From contig NZ_JBDOQP010000002.1 of the NCBI RefSeq assembly GCF_039839275.1, positions 1,324,831 through 1,388,830 on the forward strand: DNA of 64,000 nucleotides, given 5' to 3'. The DNA comes from Aerobium sp039839275 (GTDB lineage Bacteria > Pseudomonadota > Alphaproteobacteria > Rhizobiales > Rhizobiaceae). The position numbers and the translations under genes were made by a program. The notes beneath the pieces were generated by a model. The model was not told the DNA's origin and ran no database searches. It worked only from the letters and a program-made list of their open reading frames with translations. Positions 48,674-56,851 of this stretch are shown here, piece after piece; the stretch's first letter is position 1; each line of letters begins with the position of its first letter.

Positions 48674-48688
48674 TTTCCGCTGCGGAAA
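48674..48688. promoter_or_regulatory. Perfect palindrome TTTCCGC-T-GCGGAAA upstream of the importer operon
   Basis: TTTCCGC (48674-48680) and GCGGAAA (48682-48688) form a perfect 15-bp palindrome in the 160-base gap between the importer operon and the membrane-protein gene. It probably binds a dimeric regulator. The neighbouring membrane gene ends here, so the importer is the likely target. Confidence 0.5.
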
Positions 48689-48709
48689 CAGAGGTGGCTT
48701 CGTCTGTCT

Positions 48710-50188
48710 TTACATCGCGGTCGGAGAAGAAAGAAGCCACAGGCCGAAGACAGTGTAGAGCACCATGAGCAGCGCCAGCGGCGCTTGCGACAAGGCCGCG
48801 ATGCGCGCATCGCGGTGAATGCGGTAAGCGATCGCGTGGGCGACGAGCACGGCCAGCAGATGTCCGCCGATGATCGCCGCGGCCTGAAGGTTCCAGACCA
48901 GCCATGCGCTGTCAGCCCCCATGAACATGCCCGCCTGCACGTGCATGCCGGCGGTACCGAACAGGTCGGCGCCATTCATCAGCGGGTCGGACAGGGCAGC
49001 CAGCGCATACTGACCGTTGATCACCAGCGTGGTGAGGTAATGGGAGAAATGGTAGGCGAGGGAAATCGGGATGATCGACCATACAAGCGCGCCGGCCGAG
49101 GCAACCGTCGCTGGCCGCGATGCGATCCTTTGGCCGAGGCCGGTCGCGGCGAAGAACGCGGCCGCCAGCGCGGCGAAGCTGGCAACGAGCCCGAAGCTGC
49201 CGATGCCCATGACCGCGCTGCGGCCGGGGAACTCCAGTGGATTGACGTCGAACAGACCGAGCCAGAAGAACGTCCGCATCAAGCCGTCGAATGACACCGA
49301 CGACAAGGCCAGGAGCAGGAACAGCGCACCGGAGACGGGGAGCGCCGGCGCGGTTGCAAGCCTCGCGCCTGGCAGGCAAAGAGCGATGGCCAGCCGGCCT
49401 CTGCCGGTATGTGTGCCTTCGACCACGCCGAGCGTCGATATCATCCGCAGGAACGCCGACAGGCATTCGCCCCGCCGCGACCATGCGGCGTGACCGAAGA
49501 CCACCATGGCCGCGAGGTTGACGCTGAAATAGACGATGATCGCGATGGCGAGGCGCTCGGGATCATCAGGTGCGGGATAGACCAGCTCGAACCACGCGAA
49601 ACCCAGGAACTGCACGATCGCCGGCCAGTAACCCAGCCAATCCGGCAATCTGACGAGGGGCGTATTGATTCGGCCGAGAGCGGTGAAGGCACGCCATGGC
49701 GCATACCAGGGGTCGATCCACCACCAGACATTGCCGACAACGCCCTGGACCAGGGTCAGGCCGATCCAGAACAGCGTCCAGACGGTCAGTGGAAGCGGAT
49801 TGGAGAGTGGATCGCGGCTACCCATGAACCCCGTCGCGACAAGCGCGCAGAGCAGCAGAAAGGTCATCAGGCTGAACGCGAACCGAGGCCAGACGGGCAG
49901 GGAGCCTGCGGCAATGCGCAATGCCGCCAACCTGGCGAGCGCGGCCGGCGGCGCGATCGTCAGGACGAGGAACGAGACGGCCACGGCGGCCGCGCCGCCG
50001 ATCAGGTAATACCCCGTGGGCAGCAGCAGGACGTGACCACGATCCGCCGCATGGGCAAGCGCCTCGCCGGGCGCGCCGGCAATCGCCATCGCCATGGCGC
50101 CGAGAAGGGCGCAGGCCCGCGCGGGGCTGTAGCGCTGGTTGCCGATCCCGGATGTCATGCCCCCTGCATCGCTTCGCTGCCCCGCCAT
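48710..50188 (-). CDS. Large polytopic membrane protein, unknown function
   Basis: The 492-residue product has a signal-like N-terminus (ending near ALAHA) followed by RGHVLLLPTGYYLIGGA and about ten hydrophobic segments. It has aromatic-rich loops such as VWWWIDPWYAPW and a late YHFSHYLTTLVING block with His/Tyr residues that could bind metal or haem. I vaguely recall such proteins being labelled fenitrothion hydrolase-like; I cannot confirm that and do not rely on it. ATG 50188 and ATG 50158 are both possible starts. It lies downstream of no obvious partner. Confidence 0.65.
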   Translation of the reverse strand: MAGQRSDAGGMTSGIGNQRYSPARACALLGAMAMAIAGAPGEALAHAADRGHVLLLPTGYYLIGGAAAVAVSFLVLTIAPPAALARLAALRIAAGSLPVWPRFAFSLMTFLLLCALVATGFMGSRDPLSNPLPLTVWTLFWIGLTLVQGVVGNVWWWIDPWYAPWRAFTALGRINTPLVRLPDWLGYWPAIVQFLGFAWFELVYPAPDDPERLAIAIIVYFSVNLAAMVVFGHAAWSRRGECLSAFLRMISTLGVVEGTHTGRGRLAIALCLPGARLATAPALPVSGALFLLLALSSVSFDGLMRTFFWLGLFDVNPLEFPGRSAVMGIGSFGLVASFAALAAAFFAATGLGQRIASRPATVASAGALVWSIIPISLAYHFSHYLTTLVINGQYALAALSDPLMNGADLFGTAGMHVQAGMFMGADSAWLVWNLQAAAIIGGHLLAVLVAHAIAYRIHRDARIAALSQAPLALLMVLYTVFGLWLLSSPTAM

Positions 50189-50307
50189 ACTGCTGCCCAC
50201 GCCCGAACTTTCCTTGGCATCCGGGGCCAGACTAGGCGATCGCGTCTCAGGATGCGAAGCGGCTTTTTGGCAAGCCGCCGCCCTTCGACGCTTGATGACA
50301 GTTTGCT

Positions 50308-50336
50308 CTTGTGGGATTGCGCGACAATGGTTATGT
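50308..50336 (+). promoter_or_regulatory. Probable promoter of tRNA-Ser(CGA)
   Basis: CTTGTG (50308-50313) and TTATGT (50331-50336) with a 17-base spacer resemble the alphaproteobacterial CTTGAC/CTATAT boxes. They end 35 bases before the mature tRNA. Confidence 0.45.
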
Positions 50337-50371
50337 GTGCGCCGCGCCGGAAACGGTGCCACGTGCCCCGC

Positions 50372-50461
50372 GGAGAGGTGGCAGAGTGGTCGAATGCACC
50401 GCACTCGAAATGCGGCATGGGTGCAAGCCCATCGGGGGTTCGAATCCCTCCCTCTCCGCCA
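50372..50461 (+). tRNA. tRNA-Ser (anticodon CGA)
   Basis: Acceptor arms GGAGAGG (50372-50378) and CCTCTCC (50451-50457) pair fully. The anticodon stem CGCA/TGCG encloses CTCGAAA, giving anticodon CGA. A long variable arm (class II) and the T-arm GGTTCGAATCC are present. CCA is encoded (50459-50461). It reads UCG codons. The 90-base length includes CCA. It converges on the lysR-type gene. Confidence 0.97.
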
Positions 50462-50479
50462 TTCTACCTCTTTCCGCGT

Positions 50480-51382
50480 TCAGCCGCCGCCATATTGTGA
50501 ATGGAGGCTGTTCGATATCTGGTCGACGAACTTCGATGCGGCGACTGAGAGCGAGCGGCCGCGCAATTGCCCCAGGACGAGCTGGGTCGGCGGCATGTCG
50601 CGCTGGTCGATCTCGCGGGCGATCAGGTTGCCGCTGCCTTGCGGTATTCCGGCCCTGATCTGGAACGAGATGACCTCGCCGCCCCCGGCATAGCTGCGCA
50701 GCACTTCGAAGGAATCGGATTCGATGACCGTGTTGACCGGCAGGGCCGCGCGCACGATCGCTGCCTGCAGAAGGTGCCTGATCGCCAGCGACGGGCCGGG
50801 CATCGCGATGGGATGCCTGAGGCAGTCGCGCAGCCGCACGGTCTGCGACGCGGCCAACGGGTGATCGGCGCTCATCAGCGCACAGAGCGGCTGGAACAGC
50901 ACCAGCAGCGGCTGGAATTCCGGCGCCGGAGGCGGCGCGATCACCAGCGCAACATCCGCATCGAACGAGGACACTGCCTCGACCGCGTGCATGTGGTCGC
51001 GCACCAGCACGGTGAACGACACCAGCGGGTGGTGGGCGCGGTACGACGCGATCTCGTCCGGGATCAGGCCATGAGCGAAGGCCTGGCTCGCCGCGATCGA
51101 GACATGACCGCGCCGGACCCCCGACAGATCCGCGATCTGCGAGCGCAGCCTGTCGAAATCCGAGAGCTGGTCGCGGATGTGACGCAGCACCAGCTCTCCG
51201 GCGGGGTTGAGGCGCATGCCCTGCGGCATGCGTTCGAAGATCGACGTTCCGAGCTCGGCTTCGAAATCCTGGATCTTGCGCGTCAGCGCCGATGGCGTGA
51301 TTGACAGCCTCTCGGCGCTCTTGCGGATCGATCCGCTCTTCGCGACGTCGCCGATGCACTGAAGGGTTTTCAGATGTTTCAT
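50480..51382 (-). CDS. LysR family transcriptional regulator
   Basis: The 300-residue product has an N-terminal helix-turn-helix (about residues 16-40, GSIRKSAERLSITPSALTRKIQDFE) and a two-lobed ligand-binding domain beginning near residue 92 (RGHVSIAASQAFAHG). It is divergently transcribed from the allophanate hydrolase operon, with an inverted repeat between them. By LysR logic it should activate that operon in response to a pathway intermediate. ATG 51382. Confidence 0.93.
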   Translation of the reverse strand: MKHLKTLQCIGDVAKSGSIRKSAERLSITPSALTRKIQDFEAELGTSIFERMPQGMRLNPAGELVLRHIRDQLSDFDRLRSQIADLSGVRRGHVSIAASQAFAHGLIPDEIASYRAHHPLVSFTVLVRDHMHAVEAVSSFDADVALVIAPPPAPEFQPLLVLFQPLCALMSADHPLAASQTVRLRDCLRHPIAMPGPSLAIRHLLQAAIVRAALPVNTVIESDSFEVLRSYAGGGEVISFQIRAGIPQGSGNLIAREIDQRDMPPTQLVLGQLRGRSLSVAASKFVDQISNSLHSQYGGG

Positions 51383-51399
51383 GGGCTGGGTCCCGATGG

Positions 51400-51418
51400 T
51401 GTTGCTCAGATTGCAACA
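51400..51418. promoter_or_regulatory. Candidate LysR-type operator (TGTTGC-N7-GCAACA)
   Basis: TGTTGC (51400-51405) and GCAACA (51413-51418) are perfect arms around 7 bases and contain the T-N11-A core of LysR recognition sites. The site lies 18 bases upstream of the lysR ATG and about 80 before the hydrolase start, suiting autorepression and activation of the divergent operon. Confidence 0.65.
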
Positions 51419-51498
51419 TGCCGATCAAAAACAAGCAATAGACGGCAACGCCCGCATTGATAGTCTCTGGCCGGAAGCAGCAAACGCCGAGGCCTGTC

Positions 51499-53373
51499 TT
51501 GTCCAGCAGCAGATCCCCCGCCATCACGGACTTCGCCGACATCGGCGCCCGCGTTGATGCCTACGTGGCAGGACGGGACGCGGCAGTGGATCTGGACGCT
51601 GTGTTCGACGCCATCGCGGCAAGCGGCGAGCGTCCAGTCTGGATTTCGGTGATGGCGCGCGACAAGGCGCACGCGCTGCTGGAACGCGCCAAAGAGCGCC
51701 TCGATGCGGGGGTCGAGCAGCCGCTCTTCGGCATACCCTTCGCAGTGAAAGACAATATCGACGTTGCCGGCATGGAGACGACGGCAGCCTGTCCGGAATT
51801 TGCCTATACGCCGGATGATTCCGCCTTCGTGGTGCAGCGGTTGATCGACGCCGGCGCCATCCCGGTCGGCAAGACCAATCTCGACCAGTTCGCGACCGGG
51901 CTGAACGGCTCGCGATCGCCCTATGGTATTCCCTCCTGCGTCTTCGACGACGGATATGTCTCGGGCGGTTCGAGCTCGGGGTCGGCGGTCGCCGTGGCGC
52001 AGGGGCTCGTGCCATTCGCGCTGGGGACCGATACGGCGGGTTCCGGCCGCGTGCCGGCGGGCTTCAACAACATCGTCGGCCTCAAGCCGAGCAGGGGACT
52101 GATCAGCGCGCGGGGTGTGGTCCCGGCCTGCCGCACGCTCGACTGCGTGTCGATCCTCGCCGGAAGCGCCCAGGATGCGATGACCGTGCTGCGCGCGGCC
52201 TCGGCGCCTGATGCGCAGGACCCCTATTCCCGAGCCGCGCCTCAGGCGCTGGATGCTAATGCGCCCCCCCGTTTCCGTTTTGGAATGCTGGGCGATGAGG
52301 TCCTTGCGCGTTGCGCGCCCGAGGTGGCTGGACGCTACCTGGCGGCCGCCGCGACGCTCGAAATGCAGGGAGGTGAAGCCGTACACATCGACTACGCACC
52401 CTTCGAGGAGGTCGCATCGCTGCTTTATGCGGGTCCCTGGGTGGCCGAGCGGCTCGCCGCCATCAAGGATTTCGCACAGGCGCGGCCGCACGACATTCAT
52501 CCCGTGGTGCGCGAGATCGTGCTGTCCGGCGCGAACTATTCCGCCGTCGACGGCTTCGAGGCGCAGTACAGGCTTGCCGAACTGATGCTGCGGACCGACG
52601 CGATACTGGCCGACATCGACGTGATCGTCGTGCCGACCGCGCCGGACCATCCGACGATCGCGGCAATGCTCGACGCACCGATCGCGCTGAATTCCCGGCT
52701 TGGGCTCTTCACCAATTTCGTCAATCTGCTCGATCTGGCCGCGATATCGGTCCCGGCGGGCTGGACCAGCGCGGGCCTGCCGGTCGGCGTCACGCTGATC
52801 GGACCGGCCTTCAGCGACGGCATGCTGGCGATGATCGGCGACCGGTTGCACCGCGCTGACCGGGAGGCGCGGCTCGGCGACACGGCGATGCAGCTTGAGG
52901 CCGCCGCCCCGGTCCAGCGGGGAGACAAGACGGAGCATGTGCGGCTTGCCGTCGTCGGCGCCCATCTTCGCGGCCAGCCGCTCAACGGCCAGCTCACCGG
53001 CCGCCGCGCATCGTTCGTCAAGACCGCGCGCACCGCGGGCGGCTACAGCCTCTACGCCTTGCCGAATTCGAGCCCGCCAAAGCCCGGCCTGCAGCGCGAC
53101 GGCGGCGCCGGGCTGATCGAGATCGAACTGTGGGACGTGCCACTGAGCGAATTCGGCAGCTTCGTCGCGCTGATACCGCCGCCACTCGGGATCGGGTCGC
53201 TCGAACTCGACGACGGCAGCGTCGTCAAGGGCTTCATCTGCGAGAGCCATGCGCTCGCCGATGCCGCCGACATAACCGCATTCGGCGGATGGCGCACATA
53301 TCTCGCCTCCGCAAACCCCGCCAACCAGAACGTGCATGCCCCATTGATCAACACTCGGGAGACCAGGCCATGA
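51499..53373 (+). CDS. atzF: Allophanate hydrolase (amidase-signature family, AtzF type)
   Basis: Hydrolyses allophanate (urea-1-carboxylate) to ammonia and CO2. The 624-residue product has the Ser-Ser-Lys triad at K84 (VKDNID), S158 (GGSSSGSA) and S182 (DTAGSGR). It also has the C-terminal allophanate-hydrolase domain (FVKTARTAGGYSLYAL and KGFICESHAL). TTG 51499 has GAGG 6 bases upstream and gives the usual length. A TTG at 51457 is also open. No urea carboxylase, biuret hydrolase or cyanurate gene is adjacent. The stop overlaps the next gene (ATGATGA). Confidence 0.9.
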   Translation: MSSSRSPAITDFADIGARVDAYVAGRDAAVDLDAVFDAIAASGERPVWISVMARDKAHALLERAKERLDAGVEQPLFGIPFAVKDNIDVAGMETTAACPEFAYTPDDSAFVVQRLIDAGAIPVGKTNLDQFATGLNGSRSPYGIPSCVFDDGYVSGGSSSGSAVAVAQGLVPFALGTDTAGSGRVPAGFNNIVGLKPSRGLISARGVVPACRTLDCVSILAGSAQDAMTVLRAASAPDAQDPYSRAAPQALDANAPPRFRFGMLGDEVLARCAPEVAGRYLAAAATLEMQGGEAVHIDYAPFEEVASLLYAGPWVAERLAAIKDFAQARPHDIHPVVREIVLSGANYSAVDGFEAQYRLAELMLRTDAILADIDVIVVPTAPDHPTIAAMLDAPIALNSRLGLFTNFVNLLDLAAISVPAGWTSAGLPVGVTLIGPAFSDGMLAMIGDRLHRADREARLGDTAMQLEAAAPVQRGDKTEHVRLAVVGAHLRGQPLNGQLTGRRASFVKTARTAGGYSLYALPNSSPPKPGLQRDGGAGLIEIELWDVPLSEFGSFVALIPPPLGIGSLELDDGSVVKGFICESHALADAADITAFGGWRTYLASANPANQNVHAPLINTRETRP

Positions 53374-54332
53374 TGAACCGACGCAAATTTCTCGCCGCCA
53401 CTGCCGCTACCACCGCTTCCGCGACCTTCCTGCCGATGCCTTATGTAAAGGCGCAGTCGAACACGACCATCCGCATGGGTGCGCTCAAGCTCATTCACTC
53501 CATCGCGCCGCATTTCTACGAGCAGTTCACCCCCGAAGGTTACACGGTGGAGGTGATTCCGTTCGAAAGCCCTACCGAAGGCAAGAACGCCGTGGTGACC
53601 AAATCCGTCGATTTCGGCATGTTCGGCATCGCGGCGGCCACGCTGGGGGCTGCGGCGGGCGAGCCGATCGTGGTGATCGGCGGCGCGTGCAACAAGGGCA
53701 TGGGCGTCGTCGCCGGCAAGGACAGCGACATCGAATCGATCGCTGACCTCAAGGGCAAGCGCGTGGCCATCTGGCCGGGCTCGACGCAGGAAGTATTCAT
53801 CCTCGAACGCCTGCGCATGGAAGGCATGTCGATTGCCGACATCACGCCGCTGCGCATCTCGTTCAGCGAAATGCACCTTGCCCTGGCACGCGGCGACATC
53901 GACGCCTATGTCGGCGCAGAACCGGCACCGGGCGTCAGCCTCGCCTCGGGCGTCGGCAAGATCGTCGAATACCCGTACGGGACCGAGATGGGCGCCCTGA
54001 ACATGATCTTCGGCGCGCATCGCGACACGCTCGCCGAGCGCCCCGAGATCACCAGCGTCATCCTCGACATTCACCGTCAGGCCTCCGAATTCGCCATGGC
54101 CAATCCCAGCGAGCTGGTCGAAATGGCAGTGATGAAGCTCGGACAGCAGCGCGAGGCGATCGAACTCTCCGCACCGAACGTCGAGCTGACATGGTATTTC
54201 GGCGAGACCGAGCTGACGCAGTCCAAGACCTATGCCCAGCACATGCTCGAACTGAAGCAGATCCAGGCGTTGCCCGATTTCGCCACACTGTTCGACACCC
54301 GCTTCGTCGAAGAATTGAAGCAACGGGCATGA
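53370..54332 (+). CDS. ABC transporter substrate-binding protein, NMT1/SsuA-TauA type
   Basis: The 320-residue protein begins MMNRRKFLAATAATTAS, a Tat-like signal with cleavage expected after KAQS. A type II periplasmic fold of the NMT1/THI5-like family follows (VDFGMFGIAAATLGAA, DLKGKRVAIWPGSTQEVFI). Such proteins bind aliphatic sulfonates, nitrate, pyrimidines or other small polar molecules. The operon context suggests a ureide or amide. ATG 53370 overlaps the atzF stop. The stop overlaps the permease start. Confidence 0.9.
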   Translation: MMNRRKFLAATAATTASATFLPMPYVKAQSNTTIRMGALKLIHSIAPHFYEQFTPEGYTVEVIPFESPTEGKNAVVTKSVDFGMFGIAAATLGAAAGEPIVVIGGACNKGMGVVAGKDSDIESIADLKGKRVAIWPGSTQEVFILERLRMEGMSIADITPLRISFSEMHLALARGDIDAYVGAEPAPGVSLASGVGKIVEYPYGTEMGALNMIFGAHRDTLAERPEITSVILDIHRQASEFAMANPSELVEMAVMKLGQQREAIELSAPNVELTWYFGETELTQSKTYAQHMLELKQIQALPDFATLFDTRFVEELKQRA

Positions 54333-55180
54333 GCGCGGTGGCGGACCAGGCGACCACACGCGGTGCTGCATCTCCCCCTCGAAGGCGCACGGTCTTCGAG
54401 GGGAGGCGGCTGCGCGAGCCGGCGCTGGCGCTCATCCTGCCCGCCGCACTCCTGATAGGATGGCATCTTGCCACCGCCGGAAAGGCCTACAGCCTGATCC
54501 CGCCACCCTCGCAGGTGGCACTCGCCTTCTACGACCTCGCATTCGGCGGCATACGGGACGACTTCTTCAGCGCGACCCTGCTGTCGCATGTCGTTGCGTC
54601 GGTATCGCGCGTCTATGGCGGCTTCATCCTCGCGGTGATCGTCGCATTGCCGCTCGGACTGATGATCGGCCGCATTCCGACCGTGCGGCAGATGTTCGAT
54701 CCGATGCTGCAGATCCTGCGGCCGATCCCCGTCACGGCATGGCTGCCGCTGGCAATGATCATTTTCGGCATCGGGCCGAAATCCGCGATCTTTCTGGTCT
54801 TTCTTGGCGCCTTCTATCCGATCCTCATCAACACGGTCTTTGGCGTGCGGTCGGTCGAACCGCGCCTCTTCGAGGCGGCAAGCATGCTCGGCTGCACCGG
54901 GTCGGCGCAGTTCGCGAAGGTGGTGCTGCCCGCTGCCCTGCCGGCGATCTTCACCGGCCTGCGCCTGGGCCTTGGCTTTGCCTGGATGATCATCGTGATC
55001 GGCGAGATGACCGGCGTGTCGACCGGCCTCGGCGCGATCATCATGGAGGCGCGGCAGCTATCACGCACGGAAATCGTCATCTGCGGCATGATCGCCATCG
55101 GCATCGCCGGATTCATTTCCGACCGGATCATCCTGATGGTCGGGCGACGTCTACTTTCGTGGAACCCCAACCATGTCTAG
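54329..55180 (+). CDS. ABC transporter permease, SsuC/TauC type
   Basis: The 283-residue permease has six hydrophobic segments and the EAA loop FEAASMLGCTGSAQFAKVVLPAALPAIFTGLRLG, which docks the ATPase. The SsuC-like core PIPVTAWLPLAMIIFGIGPKSAIFLVF is present. ATG 54329 overlaps the preceding TGA (ATGA); earlier in-frame starts lie inside the binding-protein gene and are unlikely. The C-terminus overlaps the ATPase gene by 8 bases. Confidence 0.92.
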   Translation: MSAVADQATTRGAASPPRRRTVFEGRRLREPALALILPAALLIGWHLATAGKAYSLIPPPSQVALAFYDLAFGGIRDDFFSATLLSHVVASVSRVYGGFILAVIVALPLGLMIGRIPTVRQMFDPMLQILRPIPVTAWLPLAMIIFGIGPKSAIFLVFLGAFYPILINTVFGVRSVEPRLFEAASMLGCTGSAQFAKVVLPAALPAIFTGLRLGLGFAWMIIVIGEMTGVSTGLGAIIMEARQLSRTEIVICGMIAIGIAGFISDRIILMVGRRLLSWNPNHV

Positions 55181-55952
55181 TCCCGCAAATCCCATCCTGT
55201 CGCTGCGCAATGTCGGCAAGACGTTCGACGTCCAGGATCGTCACATCGAGGCGCTGCGCGGCGCGAACCTGGAAGTGGCCCGGGGCGAGTTCGTCTGCCT
55301 CATCGGCGCGTCCGGCTGCGGCAAGTCCACACTGCTGCGGATCGTCGCCGGCTTTGAGCCGGCGAGCACTGGCGAGGCGTTGATGTGGGGCATGCCGATC
55401 AACGGACCCGACCCTACGCGGGGCATGGTCTTTCAGGATTACGGCCTGTTTCCCTGGCTGACGGTGCGCGACAATATCGGCTTCGGCCCCACGTCGCGCG
55501 GCCGGCCGGCGCGAGAAGTGAAGGAGACGGTGTCGCACTTCATCGATCTCGTCGGGCTCGGGCGTTTTGCGGACGTCTACCCGCATCAGCTTTCCGGCGG
55601 CATGAAGCAGCGCGTCGCGATCGCCCGCGTTCTGGCCAACGAGGCGGAGATCGTGCTGATGGACGAGCCCTTCGGTGCGCTTGACGCGATGACCCGGGAG
55701 AGGCTGCAGGACGAGCTTCTGGAATTGTGGGAACGCACGAAACTGACCGTTCTGTTCGTCACCCATTCCATCGAGGAAGCCATCTTCCTGTCAGGGCGCG
55801 TCATCGTGATGTCGCCGGGACCCGGCCGCATCGACAATGACATCACCATCGAGCTGCCGCGGCCGCGCGACGTGTCGGCCAGCGACTTCAATGAGCTGCG
55901 CCGCTCGCTTTCGACCAAGCTGCACAGCCATCATGCCAAGGTTGCCGCGTGA
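55173..55952 (+). CDS. ABC transporter ATP-binding protein, SsuB/TauB type
   Basis: The 259-residue ATPase has Walker A GASGCGKST (about residues 46-54), Q-loop VFQDYGLFPWLTV, signature LSGGMKQRVAIARVL, Walker B IVLMDEPFGALD and the switch His in VTHSIEEAIFL. It energises the NMT1-type importer. ATG 55173 lies inside the permease end. The stop shares bases with the next GTG start (GTGA). Confidence 0.95.
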   Translation: MSSPANPILSLRNVGKTFDVQDRHIEALRGANLEVARGEFVCLIGASGCGKSTLLRIVAGFEPASTGEALMWGMPINGPDPTRGMVFQDYGLFPWLTVRDNIGFGPTSRGRPAREVKETVSHFIDLVGLGRFADVYPHQLSGGMKQRVAIARVLANEAEIVLMDEPFGALDAMTRERLQDELLELWERTKLTVLFVTHSIEEAIFLSGRVIVMSPGPGRIDNDITIELPRPRDVSASDFNELRRSLSTKLHSHHAKVAA

Positions 55953-56851
55953 GCGAAGCGCTGCAACCGACGCAACGCCTGCCCTACACCGCCGCGATCG
56001 ACCGGCCGCGCATCGCGCTGCCGGACGGCAAGGCGGTCGCGGTGTGGCCGATCGTCAATGTCGAGAACTGGCTGATCGAGAACCCGATGCCGCGTCAGGT
56101 GCTTGTGGCGCCGACGGGCGCGGCGCTGCAGCCGGACCTCGCCAACTGGGCGTGGCACGAATACGGCATGCGGGTCGGCTTCTGGCGCCTGATGGAGGCC
56201 TTCACCTCGCGCGGAATCCGCCCGACGCTGTCGATCAACGGATCGGTGTGCCGGGACTATCCGCGCGTGGCTGGTGCTGCCCGGGATGCTGGCTGGGAGT
56301 TCATGGGTCATGGCTTCGTCCAGGTGCCGACCCACAAGGAACCCGATCAGGCGGCAATGATCGAGCGTACTGTGGCTGCCATCGCCGATTTCACCGGCAC
56401 GCCGCCGGTCGGATGGTTGGGGCCGGGGCTGACGGAGACGCTCGAAACCCCGGATATGCTCGCCAGGGCCGGAATCCGCTATGTCGGCGATTGGGTTGTG
56501 GACGATCGGCCCTGCCGGATCGCGACCGCGCATGGCGAGCTGCTTTCGCTGCCCTATACGGTGGAGATAAACGACATCCCGATGATGATGATCCAGCATC
56601 ACCGGGGACAGGAGTTCGAGGAGCGCGCGCTGGCGCAGCTCGATCGGCTTGCAGCGGAGGCGACGGCGCCAGGGCCCTTGGGCGGAGCCAAGGTCATGAG
56701 TTTCGCGATCCACCCCTATATCAGCGGCGTGCCGCACCGGATCGGCATCTTGGAGCGCCTGCTGGACGCGATGCTGGCGCGCACGGATATTCACTTCTGG
56801 CAGGGAACGCAGATTCATGACTGGTATCTCACAACTGGCGACCCTGCCTGA
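55949..56851 (+). CDS. Polysaccharide deacetylase-family (PuuE/cyclic amidase-like) hydrolase
   Basis: The 300-residue NodB-fold protein lacks a signal peptide. It has WAWHEYGMRVGFWRLMEAF and GWEFMGHGFVQ, and then a WLGPGLTETLETPDMLARAGIRYVGDW block, as in the PuuE (cofactor-independent allantoinase) branch rather than in extracellular chitin deacetylases. An enzyme opening a cyclic ureide or hydrolysing an N-acyl bond fits a pathway ending in allophanate. GTG 55949 overlaps the ATPase stop. It overlaps the next gene by 35 bases. Confidence 0.85.
   Translation: MSEALQPTQRLPYTAAIDRPRIALPDGKAVAVWPIVNVENWLIENPMPRQVLVAPTGAALQPDLANWAWHEYGMRVGFWRLMEAFTSRGIRPTLSINGSVCRDYPRVAGAARDAGWEFMGHGFVQVPTHKEPDQAAMIERTVAAIADFTGTPPVGWLGPGLTETLETPDMLARAGIRYVGDWVVDDRPCRIATAHGELLSLPYTVEINDIPMMMIQHHRGQEFEERALAQLDRLAAEATAPGPLGGAKVMSFAIHPYISGVPHRIGILERLLDAMLARTDIHFWQGTQIHDWYLTTGDPA

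Noticed and set aside
50372..50461. tRNA-Ser as an attachment site of a genomic island
   Set aside because: No second copy of the tRNA 3' end, integrase or phage gene is visible on either side.
51406..53337. Minus-strand open frame of about 640 codons opposite atzF
   Set aside because: Antisense to a gene with a complete catalytic triad. No family features.
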